Part shown: positions 39,027 through 46,250 of the stretch, piece by piece
Layout of the letters: the number at the start of each line of letters is the position of its first letter
Position numbering within the stretch: position 1 is the stretch's first letter
NCBI RefSeq assembly: GCF_014334095.1
Contig: NZ_CP060495.1
Location: forward strand, 457,001 to 521,000
Direction of reading: 5' to 3'
DNA length: 64,000 bases
From: Novosphingopyxis iocasae
GTDB lineage: Bacteria; Pseudomonadota; Alphaproteobacteria; Sphingomonadales; Sphingomonadaceae
Notes under the pieces: model-generated
Databases searched by the model: none
What the model saw: only the letters and a program-made list of their open reading frames with translations
Told to the model about the DNA's origin: nothing
Made by a program: the position numbers and the translations under genes

Positions 39027-39290
39027 ATGGCAGGTGGATGGGCGCGCGACGGCGCCGTACAGGATCAGATCGACGATACGGTGAGCGATGCCGTCGCCGA
39101 GGCGCGCTCGCGCATGCCCAAGGGCGAAAGCGCAGAATATTGCGATATGTGCGGGGAGGATATTCCGGAAAAGCGCCGCGTAGCGCTGCCCGGCGTGCGC
39201 ACCTGCGTGGAGTGCCAGGCCAAACGCGACAAGGCGAGGGGGGCCAGTGGCTTCAATCGCCGCGGCAGCAAGGATAGCCAGCTGCGCTAG
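39027..39290 (+). CDS. DksA/TraR C4-type zinc finger protein
   Basis: 87 residues, YbiI-like short form. The zinc finger is CDMCGEDIPEKRRVALPGVRTCVECQ with four Cys. The N-terminal coiled coil of DksA is reduced to one helix (AVQDQIDDTVSDAVAEARSRMP), so direct RNA polymerase control like DksA is unproven. The ATG is preceded by CAGGAGG. Divergent from the Old Yellow Enzyme gene. Confidence 0.85.
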   Translation: MAGGWARDGAVQDQIDDTVSDAVAEARSRMPKGESAEYCDMCGEDIPEKRRVALPGVRTCVECQAKRDKARGASGFNRRGSKDSQLR

Positions 39291-39462
39291 AGTGCTTCGG
39301 GAACATCCCGCCTTCACCCGCGTCTCGATCGCGCACAACTCTACGATCTCCATTCTGACCAGGTCGCCCGCTTTTTTCACCGAGAAGGGTAAGCTGCCAT
39401 CCGTGTCGCGTAGCAAGTCGTCGGGCTTAAATTTTATCGAACCCACAGCGTCACGAAATAAT

Positions 39463-40581
39463 CTAAAGCTGCCCTGCTGTAGGCGAAACCGGGTCTCCCA
39501 GAAAATGGCGTTGATAAAGGCGAACCCAAATCGTGTAAAAGAAAATGGCGAGTGGTCCTGCGAAGAACAGGCCGAAGGTGCCAAATGCATATCCGGCTCC
39601 CAGAATGAGAAAAATGTAGATTCCCGGCGGCACGGATACGAGCCGGCTGGTGAGCAGCGGCGTGATGATGTTCGCCTGCACAATCCGGGCAATCAAATAG
39701 GTGAGAATTACGCCCAGAAGAGATCCCTGCCCGGCGAACGCCAGCACAATCGCGGGGATCATTGCGAGAATCGGTCCCACATAAGGGATGAACTCGCTCA
39801 GCCCACCCAGAACACCCAGGGCGCTCGCGGCTGGCACTCCGGAGAGATGAAGTCCGATCGTAAAGATGATCCCCATGATCACCATCGATGCGGATTGGGT
39901 CAGCAACCAGTAGGAAAGGTTGTGGCTGAGATCTCTTGCCGTTCTCGCAGCTAGCGGCCGGGCAGGGCGTGGAAATAGCGCTATGAAAATATGGCGATAG
40001 CGGCGTGGCGCCGCCGCGAAAAATACCCCGCCCGCGATCACGATCAACAGATTGAAAAGGACTGTTACGCTGCCTTCGGCGATGGCGCGGGATTCATTCG
40101 TGATAAAAACGACGGTATTTTGAGATTGCAGCGAGTCCACTAAAATCTTGCCCATCGGATTTTGCGACAGGCTGCGGGACCAGCGTTCCCAAGCCTGGGG
40201 CACCTTCTGCCCCAGATCGCCAATCTGCGTCACTACCTCATGCCCGAACAACCAACCAAGACCCCCAAAAAAGGCAATCAGTAGGATCGTGGCCAGCAAC
40301 ACGCCCCATTTGTAAGCGAGGCCAATTCGCTGCCAGAGCTCATTCGCTGTGACGCTTAGGAGCAGGCCGACCAGCATGGCTCCGAAGACAAGCAGCAGTA
40401 GCTCGAATGTTCGGTAAATCAGCCAGGCCGCCGCGAAAAATAGCAGTACGAACAGAAGGATACGAACAGTGAGCGGTAGCGCGGAATTTGGGTTTTGGTT
40501 CTCCACCGGGCTCGTCTGCACGCTAATGGGTGTTTCGGCAATAACGGCAACGCCCCGTACCGTCAGATCGCCCGCAGACAT
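39463..40581 (-). CDS. AI-2E family transporter (TqsA/PerM-type permease)
   Basis: 372 residues with about eight hydrophobic helices. The family is recognisable from LLVFGAMLVGLLLSV, the long loop with GQKVPQAWERWSRSL, GVLGGLSEFIPYVGPILAMIPA and the terminal GTFGLFFAGPLAIFFYTIWVRLY. Members include TqsA (AI-2 exporter) and Na+/H+ antiporters, so the substrate is unknown. Start ATG at 40581; a TTG four codons before is the alternative. It is the last clearly chromosomal gene before the integrated element. Confidence 0.85.
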   Translation of the reverse strand: MSAGDLTVRGVAVIAETPISVQTSPVENQNPNSALPLTVRILLFVLLFFAAAWLIYRTFELLLLVFGAMLVGLLLSVTANELWQRIGLAYKWGVLLATILLIAFFGGLGWLFGHEVVTQIGDLGQKVPQAWERWSRSLSQNPMGKILVDSLQSQNTVVFITNESRAIAEGSVTVLFNLLIVIAGGVFFAAAPRRYRHIFIALFPRPARPLAARTARDLSHNLSYWLLTQSASMVIMGIIFTIGLHLSGVPAASALGVLGGLSEFIPYVGPILAMIPAIVLAFAGQGSLLGVILTYLIARIVQANIITPLLTSRLVSVPPGIYIFLILGAGYAFGTFGLFFAGPLAIFFYTIWVRLYQRHFLGDPVSPTAGQL

Positions 40582-40758
40582 CGTAGTCGGCAAGCTCGGG
40601 CTGCGAAAGGATAGGAACTAGATCGAGGGCTAGCGGCCAACGCGTTCATTCCGACGCTGTTGGCGCCTTTACGCGATCCGCTTAAGTCCCATGAGGCGAA
40701 AGAGCCGCATTCTTATGCAGCCAGGGGCATAAGCCAAATGCTATCAATTAATGAAAAA

Positions 40759-40808
40759 TGGTGGACGCACTAGGGCTCGAACCTAGGACCCGCTGATTAA
40801 GAGTCAGC
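40759..40808 (-). other. 3' half of tRNA-Lys(CUU): left attachment site of an integrated element
   Basis: The minus strand contains the anticodon arm GCTGACTCTTAATCAGC, the variable region, T-arm GGTTCGAGCCC, the 3' acceptor TGCGTCC, and ACCA. The D-arm and 5' acceptor are missing, and the sequence on the right is unrelated. A truncated 3' tRNA end next to a tyrosine recombinase gene is the expected scar of integration into the tRNA gene. Confidence 0.88.
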
Positions 40809-40861
40809 GGGCTTTGCAAAAGCAACGCTTAACAACCTGTAAAGCCTTCGCTTTTTGAGAC

Positions 40862-40890
40862 CGGTTAGCAGAATATCGGCGCGGTTAGCA
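40862..40890 (+). promoter_or_regulatory. Paired CGGTTAGCA repeats near att, possible recombinase arm sites
   Basis: The nonamer CGGTTAGCA occurs at 40862-40870 and 40882-40890, exactly 20 bases apart (two helical turns), 50-80 bases inside the element from the tRNA fragment. Position and spacing suit arm-type binding sites of the integrase. Confidence 0.45.
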
Positions 40891-40991
40891 CTCAGTGTTA
40901 CTGCGAGAAAGATTACGTCTTTGGAAATGCGGGATAAATGGATCCGAAAGGTTCATTCCATAGCATAGCTGTCACTGACGAGGAGAGGATC

Positions 40992-41270
40992 ATGCCGAAA
41001 AAGAAAAAACGCTGGGCGAGAATTCCGAGAGGGACTAGATGCGACGTTAAATCATGCAACAAATATGCCGTAGACATGCACCACACTATTGACAGACGCT
41101 CCTCGCATGGATCTCCGGGGCCGGGCGTCATGGCTATTCGAAATCAGTCCCAATTTCTGCAACCTCTTTGCCGAAGGCATCATCTAACTTTGGGGCACGA
41201 ACTCCACGAAGCTACTGGAAAATGGCCTGTAGGATATGGATCGCAGAGTAATCCTTATATTATTTACTGA
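40992..41270 (+). CDS. Small HNH-like zinc-finger protein
   Basis: 92 residues. CDVKSC is followed by YAVDMHHTIDRR and LQPLCRRHHLTLGHE; this Cys2/HH/N-L-x-P-L-C-R-x-H-H arrangement resembles HNH endonuclease folds, where D-M-H-H would hold the catalytic His and C-x-x-H-H the second metal-site half. GAGGAGAGG precedes the ATG. It lies between the att site and the recombinase gene, in a position often taken by small element genes. A nuclease role is inferred. Confidence 0.6.
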   Translation: MPKKKKRWARIPRGTRCDVKSCNKYAVDMHHTIDRRSSHGSPGPGVMAIRNQSQFLQPLCRRHHLTLGHELHEATGKWPVGYGSQSNPYIIY

Positions 41271-41322
41271 CATTTTCGATGTTTGTTCAGATACAGTCTC
41301 GTAAGAGACTGGCTGATCGTTC

Positions 41323-42494
41323 CTAGTGTTTGCCCTGCTCGATCTTCGCGGCGGCCGCTTCCATCGCCGCTGCTGCCTGAGTCTTCCGCTCACGAGCGGT
41401 GGCATACTTCTCTGCCATCTGGACCGATGAATGCCCCGTAATGTCCGAAACGGTTGCGAGGGAGCACCCTGCCTCGAGGAGCCGACTCGCAGCTGCATAC
41501 CTCAGGCCATGAAAGCTCAGCTCTGGAAATCCGAGACGGTCCAGTTCATCTCGAAGGTGACTGCTGAACACACGCACTGAATACGGAATTCCCTTCGGTT
41601 GCACCACGAGCCGATCGCAGTCCTCCGGGTCGTTCGCCGAGACGCGGCGCCGGATCAATTCGACCAGAGGACCGGTGGCCGGCACGTTGACGTAGTTTCC
41701 GGTCTTCTCTTGGAAGACGCTCACTTCACCACCGAAGGCGTTCGCCTTGGTCATCAGCATGCAGTCGATAAGTCTCTGGCCGGTTTGAAGACCGACGACC
41801 ACGCCATCGCGAACCCGGGGCGATGCCTGTCGCAGAACGTGCGCGACCTGTGCCTCGGACCAGGGAACGTAGGATCCGACATCCTTCTTTCGCTGCAGCT
41901 TCTTGATTTTCTCAGCTGGGTTTGCATCCATGTGGTCGTGGTCGGTCGCCCAAGAGAACATGGCCGCGAGCACCGACTTGAACAGATCACCGGTTCGGAG
42001 ACCGTTAATGGGCTCAGGCACCTTCCGCTTTGATACCGGACGACCGGCAGCGATCGCCGCCTCGTCGTTGGCCTTCCGCTTTGCGATCATTGCTTCACGA
42101 TCCGCGACCGCACCAGCGATCACTTTCGTTCGCATTTGGCCGACGTTCTTTTCGTCAGCTTGGCGAAGGGCAGATCGCCGACAAGGGCATTTAAGCGACC
42201 GATCTCGCGCTTGTAGCTCGTCTTCGTCGACGGCTTGAGGCGGCTCCATTCGTCGGATGCCTGATACTGTTCCGTCAACCACCGGATTGACGTCTCGTCC
42301 TTCCGCTGGTCGGCAGCTGTCTTTTCCTCGACCGCTTCGGCCAGCAGGCGAGCATGCTCGCGATGAAACGCGGGTTCGCCCGGTAGACCGGGAATGCGGA
42401 CGGATTTCGCCAGTGACGAATGCCGGAAATACCAGAGTTGTGTCCCGGTGTTCTTCTTCCGAACGACGAATGTGAAGGGCAGGGCGGACGGCAT
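41323..42494 (-). pseudogene. Tyrosine-type integrase interrupted by a frameshift
   Basis: The N-terminal SAM-like DNA-binding part runs from 42494 (MPSALPFTFVVRKK) to about 42152, and the catalytic part is in the next frame from about 42150 to 41323. They join if one A is restored in the AAAAG run (TTTT at 42149-42152 on the plus strand). The catalytic residues are all present: Arg in TGQRLID, Lys in FQEKTGN, HGLRYAAASRL, GHSSVQ and Tyr in AEKYAT. It should recombine the element with the tRNA-Lys gene. It may be a true deletion, a sequencing error, or -1 translational slippage. Confidence 0.82.
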
Positions 42495-42496
42495 AG

Positions 42497-42739
42497 TCAG
42501 TTGCTCAGCCGCGCCGCGAATGGATCTTCATCATCGATACGTCCGCCAATGGCTTTCACACCGAATCGCGCCTCAATTGCCGCGTCGAGATCATCTCGAA
42601 GCCAGACCCGTGCGCCGCCGTCCTTCGCGCCAGGTGGATATTCGCCGGAGGCTACCCGTGCGAGGAAGGTCGATTCAGAGAGATCGCAGTAGTGAGCCGC
42701 AGCGCGGCATCGCATTTGGCGGGGAGGGAAAGCGAACAT
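42497..42739 (-). CDS. AlpA-like excisionase/HTH protein
   Basis: 80 residues. The core MRCRAAAHYCDLSESTFLARV, then GEYPPGAKDGGARVWLRDDLDAAIEARFG is the winged helix of AlpA/Xis-type proteins, which bind DNA near att sites and bias recombination to excision. The stop is two bases before the integrase ATG, so the two genes form one transcript. Start at 42739 (ATG) gives the expected short length. Confidence 0.72.
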   Translation of the reverse strand: MFAFPPRQMRCRAAAHYCDLSESTFLARVASGEYPPGAKDGGARVWLRDDLDAAIEARFGVKAIGGRIDDEDPFAARLSN

Positions 42740-43029
42740 AGCCGATTTTGCCGCGCGCTTGACTTCCGACCGCACCAGTGTCGACCGTCGATCGCCTCGA
42801 TGGTCTTCGCCAGCGCCATGCGATCCAGCGTCCGTGCTCCGTCGATAGGCCGGATCGACCTCGAGAAGGGCAGGGCGGCTGGACAGGTCGTGGTTGCCGC
42901 GCTCAGGATCGCCGCGGTGAATTGACCGGGTGGTTGGGACGCATACGCTCGGCCAAGACGGAACGACGCCGACGGCGCAATGGCGACCATTCGCGCCCAT
43001 AGTGGCACCCGCCGAAGTCGAGAGATCAT
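42652..43029 (-). CDS. Doubtful hypothetical ORF overlapping the excisionase gene
   Basis: 125 residues. Its ATG overlaps the stop of the small ORF upstream (ATGA), which speaks for translation, and RSIRPIDGARTLDRMALAKTIEAIDG looks protein-like. The last ~30 codons run over the excisionase gene in another frame and look like noise, so the true 3' end may have been lost by a frameshift. No family recognised. Confidence 0.3.
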   Translation of the reverse strand: MISRLRRVPLWARMVAIAPSASFRLGRAYASQPPGQFTAAILSAATTTCPAALPFSRSIRPIDGARTLDRMALAKTIEAIDGRHWCGRKSSARQNRLCSLSLPAKCDAALRLTTAISLNRPSSHG

Positions 43030-43178
43030 TTGAGAATCCGGATTTGCATGCGATCGAAGACATCGGTCGCGATGAAGCCGGCAGCGTGCAGTTGGATGAG
43101 ATCATCATCGGTCAGATCCCGCCATTCTCCATGCTCGGATGCCCGCCGCACGAGGATACGCTTGCCTTGGACCACCAT
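43026..43178 (-). CDS. Short hypothetical protein (50 residues)
   Basis: Begins MVVQGKRILVRR, contains HGEWRDLTDDDLIQLHAAGFIATD and ends RIQILK-like (MQIRILK). The composition is balanced, with an amphipathic C-terminal helix, unlike random reading frames in this GC-rich DNA. It is followed by an ATGA overlap. No family known; likely a small element gene. Confidence 0.4.
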   Translation of the reverse strand: MVVQGKRILVRRASEHGEWRDLTDDDLIQLHAAGFIATDVFDRMQIRILK

Positions 43179-43191
43179 TGCTCATCGCTGA

Positions 43192-43619
43192 TCTGAGCAC
43201 ACCCGTGGAGGCCCTTCCAGCTTTCGCGAAGTCCCAGAGGTATGGGCGATAGTTCGGTCGAAGCGTCATGCAGCTGGTCTTCCATTTTCGTCTCCAGAGT
43301 TGCTCCGGAAATCTGTTCTCTTTTTGATCCTGTCTGGCTTTTTCACGCCTGTCCACAGTTATTTGAATTATATTGTTTCGTTCGTTGTGGCAGGCTGTTG
43401 GCAGCAAATATTCACTTGTTTTGATAAAAGAAATGTCGAGTCATATGAGGCACGAATTCTGTTATTTGATGAATGCATCGGAAAATAGATCTCAAACGAC
43501 CGCCTCATTTGACTGCGTTGTGGCCGAGGGCAGACGGCCAAAGGGTTTCGACAGAGTAATCCGACTAGAAAACTGCGCGGGCCACAAGATCGCATAGCCG
43601 GTTTCTCGTTGATCGCCGA
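43192..43619. other. AT-richer stretch without a convincing gene
   Basis: Next to the 50-residue ORF two minus-strand frames give short protein-like runs (for example TLRPNYRPYLWDFAKAGRAS), probably gene remnants. From about 43300 to 43500 the DNA is distinctly AT-rich, with several TTTT and ATTT runs. I see no RNA gene or paired repeats. It could hold the promoter for the xis-int transcript. Confidence 0.35.
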
Positions 43620-44147
43620 TCATGAGGCAGCCCCCGCCGCCTCGAGATCGTGTTTGAGATTTTCTATCCAGCAAACCGCTCGATCAAAGCCACTCCGCAT
43701 CTCGGCTCGCCCGCCGGCCGGCGGGCTGGATTGCCAGCGGCGAGCATCTGCCAACCGGAAGGCGCGGGCATTTGGGCCACAGCTCGTCACGAACCATGGC
43801 TCATCCACAATCGACATCCAGAGGCGGAGCGGCGCGGTCCATCCTGTCCGTTTCACGCTCCACGTGGCGCGCATAACCGCGGGCATCGTTCCGGCTGGCC
43901 AGGAAACAAGCAGTAGGTCGCATCGCGCTTCGCGAATTAACGTCTGCGACCATCGCCGCGCGAACGGCAGGTCGGCACTTGTCGGAAGGAGTATGAGGTC
44001 TGACTCCGGCAAATGCATCGATTGGTGGAATGCCGGAAAGAGCACGGAGAGATTGGTTTGGAGCGGCAGCTGAGCCGCCCCGCAAAGCGTTTCGGCAAGG
44101 ATCCGGGCGCGCGCGTCGGCGGCGCCCTTGAGGGTAACGTTGAACAT
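43620..44147 (-). CDS. Hypothetical protein, third gene of mobilisation-like operon
   Basis: 175 residues from the ATG at 44147. No domain recognised. It has an Arg/Trp-rich composition (SVKRTGWTAPLRLWMSIVDEPW) and a charged helical C-terminus. It follows the relaxase-like gene by 52 bases in the same direction. The function could be accessory to DNA transfer, from position alone. Start chosen at the ATG followed by FNVTLKGAADARARIL. Confidence 0.5.
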   Translation of the reverse strand: MFNVTLKGAADARARILAETLCGAAQLPLQTNLSVLFPAFHQSMHLPESDLILLPTSADLPFARRWSQTLIREARCDLLLVSWPAGTMPAVMRATWSVKRTGWTAPLRLWMSIVDEPWFVTSCGPNARAFRLADARRWQSSPPAGGRAEMRSGFDRAVCWIENLKHDLEAAGAAS

Positions 44148-44199
44148 GATTTTCCTTTGGGTTGGGTGACCAGCGGCATGACGCGCCGGTTGCAAGAAG

Positions 44200-44826
44200 C
44201 TAGACCGCAAGTTTGGTCAGAAGCGCGTCCACGACCAGGTTGCGACCGGCATCGCTTGAGAGCTGCGTGACATAGGAACCGAAGCCGCTCCAGGCCGTCA
44301 GTCGGCGCGGTCCCGGGATCACCAAATGGCAGTGGGGAGCGTTGGCGTTGGCCGCCTTTGCCGGCACATGCTGAACCATCAGGACCGCCACCTCGAAGCG
44401 ATCGACGAGGTCGCGCGCGACCTGCCGCGCGACCTCGAATTGCGAATGAAGGCGATCCGGAGCGCACGTCAGCGTGACGTAGGTCGCGAGCCCTTTGGGA
44501 TCGTTTGGCAGCTCCGCTTCAGCGCGTCCGATCAGCGTTTTAGGATCGCATAGCGCGTCGTCTGCATGAGCTGGCAACAGCACTTCAACGCGATGCGCGG
44601 TCGGGATCCACCCGGGCGTTCCGTCGGGTCTCAATTTGGCTTGCGCGAACGCGGTCAGCGAGTTGTCATGATCACGATGGCGAGCTCTAAGATTGCCATA
44701 CATAACGCGCCAGCCAGGCACAGCTTCGGTGCCCGGCGCATCGCCGCGCAAGATCAACCAGCTGTGAGGATTGGACGCCGACCAAGCGATGTCCGGATTG
44801 ACGGTGACGGGCTTCTTCCGGGCCAT
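44200..44826 (-). CDS. Relaxase-like protein with HxH motif
   Basis: 208 residues. The block VLMVQHVPAKAANANAPHCHLVIPG resembles the histidine motif of MobA/MobL-type relaxases (x-x-H-x-x-P-x-x-N-x-H-x-H), though a first-Tyr motif is not obvious. Its start overlaps the stop of the gene before it (TGATG). It may nick DNA to start mobilisation; the tiny size and missing Tyr make this tentative. The repeat-rich stretch at 45.5-45.9 kb lies upstream and could be the matching origin of transfer. Confidence 0.45.
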   Translation of the reverse strand: MARKKPVTVNPDIAWSASNPHSWLILRGDAPGTEAVPGWRVMYGNLRARHRDHDNSLTAFAQAKLRPDGTPGWIPTAHRVEVLLPAHADDALCDPKTLIGRAEAELPNDPKGLATYVTLTCAPDRLHSQFEVARQVARDLVDRFEVAVLMVQHVPAKAANANAPHCHLVIPGPRRLTAWSGFGSYVTQLSSDAGRNLVVDALLTKLAV

Positions 44827-45344
44827 CAGACACGCTCCTCGTGAGGCATATCAATTGCTATCGACGACTGTGCTCGAAGAAGCCCGGACAGCATTTGGCC
44901 CCGCGTCGAGAATGGCTGGCCGAGCACGATTTCGCAGCCGTTCTCAGCGACGCGGATCGCGTGCCGAGCGCGCTCGCTAACGAGCCAGAAGACCCCTTCT
45001 TGAATCCAAGGATCGAGAGCTGTGAGGGTCAGAGTGTCGCACGGATGCGAAGCCAAAATCGCATCACAACAGATGCTGACCGAAGAATTGCCAGGTGCAA
45101 CTTCACGCAACACCAGAACGTCGAGCGAGTAATCTTCCGCGATCGCTACGAGGCTCGCCATCGGCACGCATTGAGCAGCATCCGGATCGATCAACGCGGT
45201 CGCCCGATCGTCTTCGAACACTCCCTTCAATCCGATGGGTTCGAGGGTGACTTCGCGGGCTGTATCGCGGGCGTCGAGTGCGGTAAGAAGGCGGTCCGTG
45301 ACGATGGCGCCCGCACTGCTTGGCGTGGTATTTCGAAAGAACAT
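44826..45344 (-). CDS. Hypothetical protein, first gene of mobilisation-like operon
   Basis: 172 residues from the ATG at 45344. No domain recognised. It shows alternating strands and helices (LASLVAIAEDYSLDVLVLREVAPG-like region, SICCDAILASHPCDTLTL, GVFWLVSERARHAIRVAENG). Its stop overlaps the ATG of the relaxase-like gene. It follows the repeat-rich non-coding region. Confidence 0.5.
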   Translation of the reverse strand: MFFRNTTPSSAGAIVTDRLLTALDARDTAREVTLEPIGLKGVFEDDRATALIDPDAAQCVPMASLVAIAEDYSLDVLVLREVAPGNSSVSICCDAILASHPCDTLTLTALDPWIQEGVFWLVSERARHAIRVAENGCEIVLGQPFSTRGQMLSGLLRAQSSIAIDMPHEERV

Positions 45345-46250
45345 CTGGGCTTCCTTTTTTTGAGAGCCGCAACCGGTTGGCAGCGGCAAGCCCAGCGGGA
45401 TTTTCCTTATCCTTTCCGGGCTCATTCAGCCCACTTCATCCTCACTTATCTCACTTCCTCGCGCGCACATGCGCTGGCCTTCCGGAGTGAGGACTTGTCC
45501 ACACAGAGGACCTGAGGCGGGACGACCGCCGAACCATGGATAAAACGGGAGAAGAGTATGGGCACAGCGCGACTTCCGAACGGCGATCGGCCCGAGGTAG
45601 CCGAAGACTCGACCGATCCGATTTGTCCAGGAGCATGTAAAAGTGGGTTCCCCACTTTTACGGTATTGCGCCTACCAAAATTCCGTGGACCTTTCGGCTT
45701 GCTTGTCCACGCTCTTTTCCCGCCTCTTTCGGCGGGAGAACGAATTTGTCTACGTTTTCGGGGTCTTGCATACTGACGCCGATCGTGTGGACATTTCGGA
45801 GAAGCGCGCTGTGCGCGTGGCGTTCTCAACGCGGATTTTGGGTGTGCCTGTAATTTTGCGTGCGCGAGCTTTTGTCCACGCTGTTGTGCGCGCTCTCAGA
45901 TGCCTGCCTTCGGACTTTTGAGTGACCCTTGTTGTTCGACGAAGAGAAGGAAAGTGGTGCGGAAGAGTTGATCGCAACGCGGTCCGAGCGTGGCCGAACT
46001 TCGTACCCTTATCTACATGTGCGAAGCAAATACGGTTGCCGTTCAGATGGCACCTTTGCGCCCTAATGTCGGCCGTTCGCCACCTATCGCGTCAAACTTA
46101 AAAGCGGACGCTGGATTAGGGCAGCACCATGCCCGTTCTATCGGACGGATCGATAAGTCGAATTGGGGTGCAAGATTGACCCGATCTGCCGCTTGGCCGC
46201 TGAGTTTAGAGCTTAAGAAGCGGACTAAGCGTCAGCTGAGACCCAATCGT
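45345..46250. other. Non-coding region, possible origin of transfer or replication
   Basis: No credible gene. From 45495 to 45887 the motif TTGTCCAC(G/A) or close forms occurs at 45495, 45623, 45703, 45746 and 45872, with inverted copies at 45685 and 45785. A perfect hairpin lies at 45637-45661. Repeated short sites with a strong hairpin near a relaxase-like gene are typical of an oriT or an iteron origin. From 46100 to 46250 there are GCGGAC-type motifs also seen at 58.1-58.3 kb. Confidence 0.5.
45637..45661. repeat. Perfect 11-bp hairpin in the origin-like region
   Basis: GTAAAAGTGGG and its exact complement CCCACTTTTAC are separated by TTC only. It is too symmetrical for a normal terminator and has no following T-run except within the stem, so it may be a nick-region hairpin or a protein-binding palindrome. 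Confidence 0.75.

Noticed and set aside
39291-39462. Minus-strand protein-like run after the AI-2E transporter gene
   Set aside because: No start codon with a ribosome site and no family; at most a short gene remnant.
43690-43740. GC-rich palindrome GCCCGCCGGCCGGCGGGC as a terminator
   Set aside because: It lies inside a coding frame and has no T-tract.
45446-45829. Open frame across the origin-like region
   Set aside because: Arg/Pro/Ser-rich, crosses the perfect hairpin and repeats; looks like random reading.
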